NCBI GenBank assembly: GCA_012064415.1
Contig: SSNU01000220.1
Span: forward strand, 1-64,000
Direction of reading: 5' to 3'
Source of the DNA: Gyrodactylus bullatarudis
Taxonomy: Eukaryota; Platyhelminthes; Monogenea; Gyrodactylidea; Gyrodactylidae
DNA length: 64,000 nt
The notes beneath the pieces are model-generated. The model had not been told where the DNA came from and searched no databases. It saw nothing but the letters and a program-made list of their open reading frames with translations. A program made the translations under genes and the position numbers. This document shows positions 31,240 to 44,100 of the stretch, one piece after another. Each line of letters opens with the position of its first letter. The first letter of the stretch is position 1.

Positions 31240-34200
31240 ATGAACTTTGCTCAAAAACTAATCGCAGCTGATATATCCTTCCTCGAGACGATTAACTTGA
31301 TCAAAAATCAAAATATTTCATATGAATCTATTTATGAAGACTTTTTCGATTTTTCAAAACTCCCTATTGTTCTTAATAAGGCTCACTTGATTGAAGAAAT
31401 AAAAGGTGCAGACCTTTACCAGGAAAATGTAACGAGAAATAAAATTAGAACACTTGTGGTTGCCCTTGTTATTTGTTTGAATATTGATATCACTCCACCT
31501 GATATTCAAAAAGTTTCTCCTTATTCTAAAATGGAAGCATGGTTTGACCCTTCAGATTCTAGTTCTTTAAGAGCACTCGAAACTATTGGCAAGCAATTGC
31601 AAAACCAATATGAAAGATGGCAACCAAAGTTAAGATGTAAACAGTGTTTAGATCCTACGTATGAAGATGTTAAAAAGCTTTGCTTCAATCTAAGAAGAAC
31701 CACTAAAGAAGACAGAATATTATTCCACTATAACGGTCATGGGGTTCCTAGACCCACTGATAAGGGAGAAATTTGGGTATTTAACAATGTGAGTGAATTA
31801 TAAATCAGAGTTTTGATCAAAACGAGACTTTTCTCTTTCAGAATTTTACAAAATATATTCCATTGTCATTAAAAGATCTTCATAAATGGTTAGAATCACC
31901 TGCTATTTATGTTTTTGATTGTCACAATGCTGGGAGAACAATCAAAAGAAACGATTATTTTTCTAAAAATAATGACTCAAGATCCAAATATGATTCAAAT
32001 AATGAAACGGATGCTAAAAATCGAAGGAAGGCAGCTGCTCTTCAATATCAGCAGCGATTTATAACTAAAAATAGTGCTATCAATAATAATCCAAGTCCTC
32101 GAGATCCTTTCATGGACCAGGCATTAGTATTAGCTGCATGCAAAGAAGATGAGGAATTACCCCAAAATCCAAATATGCCAGCTGATATGTTTACCTCTTG
32201 CTTAACCACTCCAATAAAAATGGCTCTTAAATGGCACATGATGAAAACCGACTCCCATTTCCCAGGTAAAGATTTAGATAATCCATAATTTTTCCAATTT
32301 TAATTAATTAATTGTTAAAAATTTTAGATTACCTAGACGAAAATTTGCTCGATAGAATTCCCGGATCGCATTCCAGACGCTTATCTCTTCTCGGGGAAGT
32401 GAACTGGATATTCACTGCTGTTACAGATACTGTTGCATGGTGTTCTTTTTCCAGTGAAATATTTCAAAAAATATTCCGTCAAGATTTACTAGTAGCTTCG
32501 TTGTTTAGAAACTTTCTACTAGCTGAGCGTATAATGAGATCTATGGGATGTAATCCAGTATCATGGCCTAAGCTTCCCCCAACCTACAAACATCAAATGT
32601 GGTAAGTAACTATTTCAAAGCAACTATATCCTATTTTGGGCAAATATAAAAATAATTTATCAAGGAACGCTTGGGATCACGCAATGGACAGATTATTTCA
32701 CTTTCTTCCTAGTCTTCTAGCTAATATTGTTGAGGGTAGTATCACACCCGAGTTAATAGCACATCCAATCCTCAATCAATCTACAAGAACGAAGCCCTTT
32801 AATCAACATGTCCGAAAACATAAAGAAATTCAAGTCACACTTCCCTCTTTGCCGGTCAAAAATTTACCATCCAAAGTAAAATTAATTCACTTGATGAATA
32901 ATCTTTTAGCTGAATAATCCTCAAAAATCGAATACCATTTCTTACTCCACTAACCCCAATTCCAGGATTGTTGGGAAAACGTATGAACTATTAGTATGTG
33001 GCAATATATTTTAATAATTTTTGTCTTTCTAGAAAAAATGTCAAGAAAGAAAGCTAAATATGATGAATCCAGAAAATGAGGTAAAAATTCATTTTGATAA
33101 TTCACCTATTTAGGATAATAGTTCCAGTGCAAGCAACACTGAATTTATCTCCAACTTCGACGAGAAACATCATCCGGTGAGTCCAAATACTCAAGCATAT
33201 ATATATTACATACAGAATTGAATAAGCTAAATAAAATTTATGAGAAAATTAATTAATCAATTATTAGAGCACAGAAAGTGAAAAACAAAATCCCGAGGAA
33301 GATCATGAACCAATAGAAAGTAATATAAATCAAGATCAAGCTAATGCTGCTGGAAACAATTTACGATCAAATATTGATCAAACAGGATCAATTATCAGTT
33401 GTCTTGGAATATCTTCGTTCTTTTCTAGTCAAATGACTGCCTTTAAAATTTGGCTTCAAACTGCAGACTCGAAAAAGTTACCTCCCGCTCAACTGCCAAT
33501 TTTATTACAAGTCTTGTTGAGTCAATCTCACAGAATACGTGCTCTAAAATTATTAAACGAATTCTTAGATCTTGGCCCATGGACTGTTGAACAATGTCTA
33601 ACTGTTGGTGTTCTACCTTACATTGGAAGATTATTTCATTCCCAATTTTTAGAGAGTAAACCTCATTTGGTTTTAATATGGGGGAAAATAATGGCTACTG
33701 CTTCGACTGAATTCGACAGGAATGAGTTAGTTCATATTCATTTTGTTCAAAAGAATCTCTCAAATTATCATTTTTCATCACCCAAATAAGAAAATTTGTA
33801 ACTTTATCGGAATAATTACGCTGCTTCCGAATCTGAATTCAGATTTGAAAGCTTAATTATCATTTAAAAGATAAGAGCTATTATGATAGAAAGTATTTTA
33901 TTGAATGATTACACATTGGTTTGCCGAAATAAAAATTTGGTTACTTTTCTACATTGGATTTGAGGACTCCTAAAATTTAATTCCCTTTTTGGTCCTTTTT
34001 GTAATGCAAAATATTAAAATTCATGGTCACTTTTTACTGTGTTGCAGTTAGTCCCACTGTGCAATCATAGTTACAATCTTGTAAAATCTATTTTTAATAG
34101 CTGCTTAAGTTTTTTCATGAATATTTTATTCAGAACTATTCCTATATACTGATTTGTATTTACTCGAATTTAAATCAAGTTAATTTTCGTTGTAAATTTT

Positions 34201-37200
34201 AACTTTTGTATATTGAAAATTAAGGACTAACCATGACTGCATTTATTAAATTTCAACAAAAAGTGACCATAAATGCAATATTTTGCATTACAAAAAGGAA
34301 CCAGAATTGTATTTTGGCCTACTCTTGTATAACCATATTTGCAAATGCCAATGTCCGAGTAATTAGTTTTGCTAATACCCCTAGAAATAAAAATACTTGT
34401 ATTTTATTATTCCAGTTACGTGAGAAATATGGGATATAAATTCTTCAGTGGGTGTATTATTGAAACAGAAAGACTGACTGCTTCGACAAGAATTGTTGCT
34501 GCATTTGCCCTTTCGAAAATGCTCGAATACGAATTGACATCGAAGCCAAACAAATTTTTTCAAGACGATTACCTGAATAACAGACACTTGGAGCTAATTT
34601 TCAATTTACTCATGATAAATAAGCCAGATAATAGCTTGAAGGAATTCGTCCGACTACGTTTATGGTACATATTTGGAATTGGAAAATTATGGCGTTGGAA
34701 TTACGAAGGCTACGTACATAGTATAATTGAACCTGGTCCTGAGAATAATTGGATAGTTATTTTAACACCTTATTTACTTGACTCTTCCCCCTTAGTCAGG
34801 GCAGCTACAGTGTACGCATTTGGAATTTTAATTGAGACATCTCTAGTTGAAACTAGACTTCACACAAAAAATGTAGACGAAGTAAATCAATGATTATTTA
34901 TTTATTCATTCAAAATTTTCTAGATTAATTTTTTGATTATGGACAAGATAATATACCTGTTAATTTGGGACCTTAGTGTAATTGTCCGGCTTGAGTGTAT
35001 TGTTGCATTTAAGCATTTCATCTCAAAATATAAGGCCAATTTCATCACTCTCTGTCAACAATACATGTCACAAGTGGAAGATTCTAGTTAGTCTCTAATT
35101 ATTCTAATCATTCTATTTTATTCAGATCAAGATCAGCATTCTAAAGATTCTAGTCAATTTGCAAAGTATTGGCTAATTCTTTTACAGGCTTCTCATGATC
35201 CATTCCCAAAAGTTTCATTCATGGCCAAAGCTATGCTATCTCATATTAAAACAGAAGTACGTTCTTACAGTATTCAATTCAGTTATCTCAGAAAATAATT
35301 AATGAGTGCTAATTTTTAATGCTTTAATACTCAAGGACCTTGAGTCAAGGTTAATATCATAAGTATACAGAGCGAAGTTGTAAGGGTTGATAATTCATGC
35401 TAAAAATATCTCAAAACGACTCGATGAGAAACTTGGATAAAGTAACCAAGATTAGTAATATTTGGTTTTCAACTACTTATTAGTAGATAGGAAATCCAAT
35501 AGAAAATTTACTTTATTAAATGGGATCAAAAGAATCCCTATTGATTAGAGTTCTAATAAGAATCTCCCTTAGAATCATTATATATCAATTTTGAGTTTTT
35601 TTATCGTCTCGATAGGGTTAAACAGATGATTGGAATTTGGCCACTTAAATTCGTCATCTTCAAGAGAAAGTTAAACTTTTAATAATTTTTAATGTACCTC
35701 TTTTTCTTTAAAAAGGTGATAAGTAAAATCAGAGAAACTGTTAGCGGAGAAGATAAAATCGTTTGGACTGAAGGAGATGAAATTAAGACAAATGATAAAA
35801 TAGATAGCAATAATCCTGATGTTAATCCCTCGTCACATTACACTGAAGATCCAAATGAGTCAAACAACCTGAAAGCGTCTGCAAGTGCATCTTCAAATCG
35901 TAACAAAATCGTTCAAATATCTCTTGACCAGGTTACCACAAGATATTATGAATGGTCCTGTAAATGGTTCACAAAGCCATTGCTTGAAAAGTATAACGGA
36001 AGTCGAAAAAAAATATTAAAGGATCTTAACTCATGGGAAAGTTAGTTTATAGATTAAAATTAAAATATATTTTGTATATTATCTAATATATACCTTGTAT
36101 TCATGATATGAATTTCATATTCCAGGAATTGAAAATTTTATTCATTACATTTCAGATCCCTTCAGGCAAAGTCGATTTATTGTTAGATCAAAACTAAATT
36201 AAACTATTTCTCAGATTTTGAACTTAAATTATTATCAAGTATTATAACTAGTGTCTACACTCATAAGGAGGTAATTATTAAGTAATTGTTTAGATTTACG
36301 TAAATTGTGAAAATATCTGACTCAAAATAATATCTTTATATAGGGTGGACCCCAATTAAAGTCCAATGATATTTTAAAGTGTCGGATATATTAAGCTTCT
36401 TCTGATTAATCTTTAATAAAGATCCTTTATATTTATTTCAGAGGAAATTGACTTTCAAGTGAACAGTGCTGTTGCTGTCCTCGGATCAATGTCAATAAAT
36501 GCTGAAGCTGTTGAATTTTCTCACAAAATAGATCGCCAAAGAATACAAATGGGTTTTAGAGCTCAATCTAGATTATTATATCATTCAGCTCTAACTAATG
36601 TTTCTCAAATAGGTAAATTTTCTTCGGAATAAATTTAAGGATAGTTATTTAAAGGAGGGTTATTAGGAAATTTTTATTCAATGGAAGTATATAATACATT
36701 TCGTAGAGGTTTTTCGAACGCACTTTTCATTTAAGTTAGAGTATTTTTTTTAAATCTTACAAACAATAGAGAAAATCGACGTCCTCTTCTGATCAGTTTG
36801 ACAGAAGAGTCCTTAGAATAACTCGAGATCAGAAATTGTTTCTTCGTATGAAACTACGAGTCATCTTGATATAAACCATCATCATCTATTTCCAAACAGC
36901 TAAATTTTCGAAAATAACTTGGTCAAGTTTCTTTCTAAAATACAAAGGACATAGTTCAATTGAATTCTGTACTGATCCTCTTTTTTACCAACGTTTTTAC
37001 AAGTTGTTTGTAAAAAAGTTCAAAAGATAGATTCAAAAATGAAGCATTCATTGATTCTTCAAAGTTTGACGTCAAATTACCAAATTTTCTATTTTTTGTA
37101 AACCCCTTCTACTCATCGATGATCTATTTTCTACTTTATATAATTATCTCATAAATTTATTTAAACCATATTATCTAATATTACACTGCTCACTTAGTAT

Positions 37201-40200
37201 TTTATTTAGCAACACCCTCAGTCAGCTCATTAGATCAATCAAGGGAAAGTAATAACCCAATTCAATTGAACGTAGAAACTGAACCTTTGGAAGGGGAAAA
37301 TGTTAACATGAGGAATTTGAATATTCAAAAAATTTTACTAACTGGAAATGCAGGGAAATCATTGGTTCAAAATAATCTTTGGCGCCTTGAGAAGAACATC
37401 TTCGCTTTAGCTTGGCATCAATATTTGCCAAAAATAGCCATTGCAGATGAAGATGGTGTTCTTATATTGGACACTGAATCGAGGAAAAAACTAAGCTACC
37501 TTGCTAATGATTATACAATGGACCTGAATAAGAATCAATCGTGAGTTGCAATCAATAATTGGAATCTAAATTCTGATTAAAGCAACTTTCATAATCTTTA
37601 TTATACACCTAGTAAAAATGAATGTGGGAATTTATGATTTTTACAAAATTCTCAATTTTTTCATTAAAAATTCGGATTTGATCAAAATCTTTTGGATTCT
37701 AGATCACGATATAAATAAAAGGTCACTGGTAATTTCTATATCAAAGTGAAATCTAACTTGATGGAGATTGTCTTCTCACACCTAAATGTTAGAATTCAGA
37801 TAAGCAAGTGTCAATTCCATAAGAGAGTCAAATAATATTCACGGTGGCAGATGTTAGACTCTTTTCGTCCTTGGACTCGTCAGTACACCATAGTTGAGTA
37901 ATAGGAGATGAACAGTGGTTCTGCCCTAGTAGTTAGAATCATTGCCACACAACTGGGTTCGAATCCTGGCTATGGTGTACTGACGAATCCATCTGCCACC
38001 CTGAGTTGAATATTATTTGACTCTCTTATGGAATTGACACTTGCTTATCTGAATTCTAACATTTAGGTGTGAGAAGACAATCTCCATCAAGTTAGATTTC
38101 ATATGGATATTTGTAATCACTTGCCAGTGACCAAACTTTGCTAGTAGGTTTAATGTATAATTAATTCATTTTCATATTTCAGTACCCAAGTTGGAGGAAT
38201 TGGTGAGGTTAGCTCTATTCACTTTTTGAACGAGCAAGAGGAATATAACTCATTATTACTTACAACCACCTTGAATGGACGTGTTAGAATATGGAGAAAT
38301 TTCTTTGGAACTTATAGCCAGGAGCCTGATGTTCTTAGTGCTTTGTAAGTTGGGTATTATTAATTATTATCATTATTTAGTACTGCATTCGAGGATTCTT
38401 CATACATTACTGAATCGAAGAATAGTTACAGTTCTTCAAAAAATCGTGTCATTAGTCATTGGGATCAAGCAACTGGCCAATTACTCATTGGTCTTCCCCC
38501 AGCTGCATCCTCTTTTCGCCTATATGATATAGACAGAGAGGCTTTTGGTATTTCATATTACACCAATGAACTGAGCTCCATTACAGGAATAGCTAGACCT
38601 CCATTCTCTCCTAATTTAGTCCTTACTGGATTTCAAAATGGTTTCATTAAACTCACAGATTTGAGATTGAGAAACAATTGCAATGAATCGTAAGTAAAAG
38701 TAACAATCATATCTAACCCAAAGCTCTTCATCGTTCTCCAATCTAGTATCGTGTGGACTCATCGTATTAGCCAAAGTCCTATAAATTCGCTAGCATTCCA
38801 TCAGGAAAACAACATTTTCGCTACTTCAGTCAACGCAAATTATATGTTTGCTGATATTCGTTTTACAAAAGAATCTACTGTTGATGATTGTTCAGGATTC
38901 ACTGTCAGACTTCCACATTCTTCATCATTGTTGAATAGGTCACCAAACAGATCAAAGGATAATTTTCAAATTAATCAACAACTCACTCCATTGCTGTGTT
39001 CAAATTTTAAAGTAAACTTTTTCTTTAGCATAATCCAATTTCGAGAATCTTGAATGAAAATATTATTATTAGTATTCTAATGAAAGAATCATTTTTAAGC
39101 ACCTCTAATTGGGATTTAAATTATGATTACCGATTTAGATTACAGGTAAAAGCTCTGTAAAGGGTTACGACTTTTTAAAAATTTCAAATGTACATTGGAA
39201 TGAAATTTCGACTAATAGGAATCAAAGAAGAAATCGTCCAATAAAATTGAAGCTTTATTATTTCTTTTCGATTCTATCAAAATTCCTCGTTGATTAGAAA
39301 TTTTTTAACTACTAAATTACCATTTTGTCACTAAATCAAGTCTTTTACACATATCTATTCGAATAAACCTTCTACGACATCTGGAAATGGGTCAAGTTAA
39401 AAATGATGTCATACATTGTTGATTTTAGGCTCATCGGAGAGAGCTTTAAATTTTGAGTAGTATAGAGAAATATTGTAATTTCACGATAGAAAATGTAATT
39501 ATTAGATCAAAATTAAAATAGGTAGAAATATTGATTGATTTTTCTAGCTGCACCAAGAGGTGTGTTAAGAATATATGATGTATATATTTTACTATTGACA
39601 ATCTGGGATATCAATGCAATCCTCTAGTTATGTTAAAGTCACTACTCAAAATTTAAAGCTCTCTCCGATGAGCCTAAAATCAACAATGTATGACATCATT
39701 TTTAACTTGACCCATTTCCAGATGTCGTAGAAGGTTTATTCGAATAGATATGTGTAAAAGACTTGATTTAGTGACAAAATGGTAATTTAGTAGTTAAAAA
39801 ATTTCTAATCAACGAGGAATTTTGATAGAATCGAAAAGAAATAATAAAGCTTCAATTTTATTGGACGATTTCTTCTTTGATTCCTATTAGTCGAAATTTC
39901 ATTCCAATGTACATTTGAAATTTTTAAAAAGTCGTAACCCTTTACAGAGCTTTTACCTGTATCAATTATCGTTGACTTTAATTATCATATTTTCAGGTTG
40001 ATAGTAAACACTTTGAGGATCATGTTATGATTGGTTGTTTCGGAGGAGAAAGTAGAGAAATAATTCTGTATCAGGTCAATTATCCACAGAAATCAAGTTC
40101 AAGAACGGAAGAATTCTTTCCAACCTATCCTGACACATCGAATATTCATTATCCTAATCGAGGACTTCACTTACACTCCAGCTTCAAGTTTTATGAGACA

Positions 40201-40373
40201 TTTTCTCGTGAGAATATATCAACTGCAAAATGTGCCTTATTCCATGCATGGGAAGTAAGTATTTTTTCAACCATAGTCCCATCTTACTCTAATGAGCTTA
40301 TTTTCTTTAGCCGAAAATTGCTGTTGGTTTCAAGGACAAATCATTACTCATACTAAATATCGAAAATAAATAA
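31240..40373 (+). CDS. raptor, mTORC1 scaffold (RPTOR)
   Basis: Raptor selects mTORC1 substrates and docks the complex on lysosomes. Exons, all in phase: 31240-31788, 31842-32265, 32328-32601, 32665-32875, 33033-33080, 33114-33176, 33268-33725, 34416-34881, 34924-35086, 35126-35256, 35716-36040, 36442-36612, 37210-37540, 38183-38344, 38381-38689, 38747-39011, 39997-40254, 40311-40373 (1556 residues). The N-terminal caspase-like RNC domain shows NYHGHG-type [13 protein letters not shown] and VFDCHNAG, then [36 protein letters not shown] and [14 protein letters not shown] repeats follow ([20 protein letters not shown]), and WD40 repeats end in [13 protein letters not shown]. It is longer than human raptor (1335) because of Ser/Asn-rich linkers, notably exons 4-7. 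Several introns are 33-42 nt; three long ones hold hairpin elements. Confidence 0.93.
33991..34302. repeat. imperfect inverted repeat in RPTOR intron 7
   Basis: The left arm 33991-34055 (GTCCTTTTTGTAATGCAAAA...GTTAGTCC) pairs with the right arm 34223-34302 (GGACTAACC...TTACAAAAAGGAACC). It is likely a decayed MITE or foldback element. No target duplication is seen. Confidence 0.6.
37721..38132. mobile_element. foldback element with a tRNA-like loop, in RPTOR intron 13
   Basis: Ends GGTCACTGG and CCAGTGACC; the inner arms, about 130 bp each, are almost perfect (GAAATCTAACTTGATGGAGA at 37748, complement ending at 38100). The loop side (about 37870-37985) contains a good RNA polymerase III B box (GGTTCGAATCC at 37948-37958), an A-box-like CTAGTAGTTAGAATC, a TpsiC-like stem (CTGGG/CCTGG) and a closing stem CCATAG/CTATGG. 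This looks like a tRNA-derived SINE core bounded by inverted repeats. Confidence 0.7.
39141..39960. mobile_element. long hairpin (foldback) element in RPTOR intron 16
   Basis: The left arm (39141-39470) begins TACAGGTAAAAGCTCTGTAA; the right arm (39635-39960) is its near-exact reverse complement over about 320 bp, with a loop of roughly 165 bp. No coding capacity and no clear target duplication. The high arm identity points to recent origin or ongoing gene conversion. Confidence 0.85.
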
Positions 40374-41113
40374 CCTCGAGAATATAAATCCCAGATGAAA
40401 CTTGTAGATTTGATATTTGTATTTCTATTTTTTTACTTGGAATACGCGAGAATTCTTGAAATTCCATTGAAATTTTTTCAACTTTTTTGATTATCCCTTG
40501 TTGTAATAAATTAGTCTAAATACACTTTTATAAAATGTATTAATAAAGAATAAAAGTTCAATACTTCCAGATTCCATGTTTCCTTCTTTGAATAAGGATG
40601 AGTGGTAAAAGTTAGAGTTTCTTATTTAAATAATAATTTCGATTCACTATCTTTATGACCTTTAGTAGGTTTTGATATTCGAGAATGCTGTTGGTTTTGA
40701 TTCCAATTCTCCCACCTCAAAATCAAACGTAAAATGTTTATAGACTATACATTTTAAAAGAGCTATAAAAACTTTCATTTGCCACTAAATTTTAACTTTT
40801 ATCTTAGAATACTAAATAAATTCATAAACATACATATTATATTCTTTTAAATATAAATCTACAATAATAATTAGAAAATTGAACTGCACACTGATTGTGG
40901 TACAATATGAAAAGAAGCAACGAAAAATAATATTAACAATTTGTGGCAAAACATATTCAACACTAAAGAGAAAAACATTCTCATGAATATAAGTTCTCAG
41001 ATAAAATAAAAGTCAAAAAATGATGTTCGGAAGGTATTTTAACGGGGGAAAAGGCAATGATTTTAAAGGGATCTTTAGCAATAAATTAAGGATAGATGTT
41101 CTTGAAAATGCAT
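40374..41113. other. convergent 3' flanks of RPTOR and the CLIP4-like gene
   Basis: AT-rich 740-bp spacer between the RPTOR stop and the CLIP4-like stop. It should hold the 3' UTRs and polyadenylation sites of both genes (AATAAA occurs near 40542). No further gene is seen. Confidence 0.5.
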
Positions 41114-44100
41114 TCAGTTGGTGTTTGTTGATTTTTCCAATTCTAACATCTCGGGAGGTAACAAGAGAGTAGCACTGACACCACGGCAAGTAACTCTGGA
41201 TGGTCTGACCAAGACACCATGATTAGGCCTGCAATGAAAATATCTCTTCTCAGCTACTTGCCCATCGTGTCGGCCACATGGTTTTCTCAGTTCAATACCC
41301 AACCACACGCCGTCAGTGAAAGTAACAGGGCCAATATATTTGAGAATGCCTATTTAAAATAAATTATTACCAAAATGAAATTTTCCGATAAAGAATGAAA
41401 CACTCTAGCTCTCATCTTTCTTGAATGGAAATAAATGCAGAAAATTTATACAATCAGTCACCGAGGAAATTAAACATTTCCATTTTGTAGAGTAATACAA
41501 TAAAAATGAATCTTCGAATCAATAATTTCAAATGTAGATTTGTAGTCTTTTAATATTTTTCGTTCAACGTTGGTATGGATCAGCTCTCATCTTTTTTTCT
41601 CAGAGCTTTCTGATAACCGAGAAAACTTTGCTAATGAATAGTGCAGCACCTATACTTAAAAAACCTTTACTATTAAAACATGAAATGACCCCTTTTACCT
41701 AACACATTTTCACCACATGTCAGATATTGTTTCAGATAAAAATTCTAAATTCTTATTTGTAGATCTGTCTTTGCTATTTTACTATTTTTCTCAAGATTTT
41801 CTGTCCCAATGATAAGTTTTAGTTGATAACTATGGAAATTGATTCCCACTTTTTTCGGTAAAATACCACACCTTTGAGTGAAAAGAAGAGAGAAGCATAA
41901 AACTAACCCATTTCACCAGCACATAAAACATTCATATCGATTTCAAGGACAAATTTATTGTTTTTTGCCTTGAATGCTGACTTTGTTGGAATAGTCTTTG
42001 GGGAATTAATCGCAGAGCTACATCTTGTTATCCGATCACTCAACAGAGAACGTCTATCCATGCTGGAATTCTCGTTATCACTAATCGACTCATGATAGGA
42101 GTGTGTCATTTTTGTATTTAAAACAGATGAGCTTTCATCTTCCGTATCCTCAATATCGCCATGGATTCTATGCAAAAGGAGGAATAAGAGTTATACAATT
42201 TCCAAATGGTAATGCAGTATTACAGAGTTTAATCATCAAAATTAATTACGGGCTATACAAGTATATAGAAGCAAGATGGAAACTTTTAGGCAAATTTCAA
42301 AAATTACCTCATAATCTAAATAAGAAATATTGTAGATATTTAAGGATGAATTGTAGACAACTTTTTCTTGAAATATAGGCCAAGTAAACATACTTTTGAA
42401 TCCTCTTGAGGGGTGAGAAAATCCCATGATTTGGAGGGCATTTGAAATATGGAACTCCTCCAACAGAGCCATCATTCTTTCCATGCGGCTTAAACAATTC
42501 GATTCCATACCAAATTCCTGGGGCAAAAGAAGTTTCTCCGATAAATCTAACGATACCTTTCTTGAGATTGGCTACAAGGACATGATCAGAGACCTGTATT
42601 AATTGAGCCTCTTGGCTAGTCATTGAAGGTTTCTTTTTAAGGCCAGTATCAACTTTGGCGGTGACATGTGAAACATCGACAGGTTCATTTTTTAATGCTT
42701 CAGTATTAACATATTTTTCAGTGCTAATATTTGATGGAGTACCAATGGAATGCCAACAGGAATTTTTATCCAACTTGTATACACGGCCAATCGGTGCAAA
42801 AATTCCATATTTTGGTTGGCAAGAGAAATAGGAAACCTAAAGTGTAATCAAATTAGAATAGAAATTTAATATTTTCAATTTCTTTCGAAACCTTACACCG
42901 AGTACAGAGCCATTGTTTCTACCCAGAGGTTCATCCAATTCAACTCCAACCCAAATACCAGTAGCAAACTCTACAGGTCCACAATACTTTAGTTTTCCCA
43001 TCCTTCCATTAATATCTTTAATGTCAGTTTCAGTCTTATCGATCGATGCAGTAGCTGGCCCAACGCAAACTTTATCTCCAATGTTTAAGCCTAATGATTG
43101 AAGTGTGACTTTGGCCGAAACCATTGATTGTGGTGGAGGCTTTGTTGGCTTGAAAAGAGAACCCCTACTTCTTTTCCTCATGTCAGGTGTGACACTTTTG
43201 CTTGATCGCTTGGAGGAAGAATTCGTGTACTTTTGTTCTGTCTGTTGATTTCCTAATTTTGTGGGATCATTGGATTTCTTTTCGTTTGCGTTAATCGGAA
43301 GCTTCAAATGATTTTCATCAACATCATCTATAAACTTTCTCATTGGGGGGAGATTATTCCTTTGACCACTTGCAGGAGCAAGACTGCTACTTCTTCTTGA
43401 TCGAGCAATTAAAGTGCCAGTTTCAGCTAAACATGATAAAAATTAATTTTAAATCAAGTTGATTTTAATTAAACTTACCTGTACCAGGTGTATGGGTATA
43501 GACAACGGGAGCTGGAGTAAAGTTGGGATTCAGAATTTGGTCAAAGGTATCAGCAAATCTTGAATTTAATTCATCTTCCAAGCCATCGTTCCTATTCGAT
43601 TTGTTCATTCGAGGAATTGTATTAAGCTTATCGTGTTCACCAAGTTGGTCTATTGTGATGAAGAAAATAGCATTTAACATATTAACATTAAGAATATTTT
43701 TAATTAAATTACCCTTTTCACATTTGAAGGAGAAGCGTTTAAATTCATCTTCAATGTGATCGAAATTCTCCAGGGTCTGATCGCTATAGAGAGGATGTCG
43801 ATGGGATGTGCTATATTTGAGGAGTTCTGCCAGTCTATCACGAATATTTGATAATGGTTCAGGTAACTGGCCAGCTGGTGGTAAACAATCTAAAAAAATT
43901 CAAAGTAAGAGAAAAGTCCGAATAAAAAGACAGTGAATGCAGCACATTTTTTTCATGAGTATGATACGTAGTTAGTTGGCTCATTTTGTGTACAAGTAAA
44001 AGTAAACTATGAATGAGATAGGAATTTATTGGAAAAAATAATAATTTCTCTTTTTGTATTAAGAATTCTTTGGAAAAATTCTGAAATTTTTGTTTAATAT

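Noticed and set aside
34233..34439. 68-residue plus frame in RPTOR intron 7
   Set aside because: Overlaps the inverted repeat and the acceptor at 34415; the true exon starts at 34416 in another frame.
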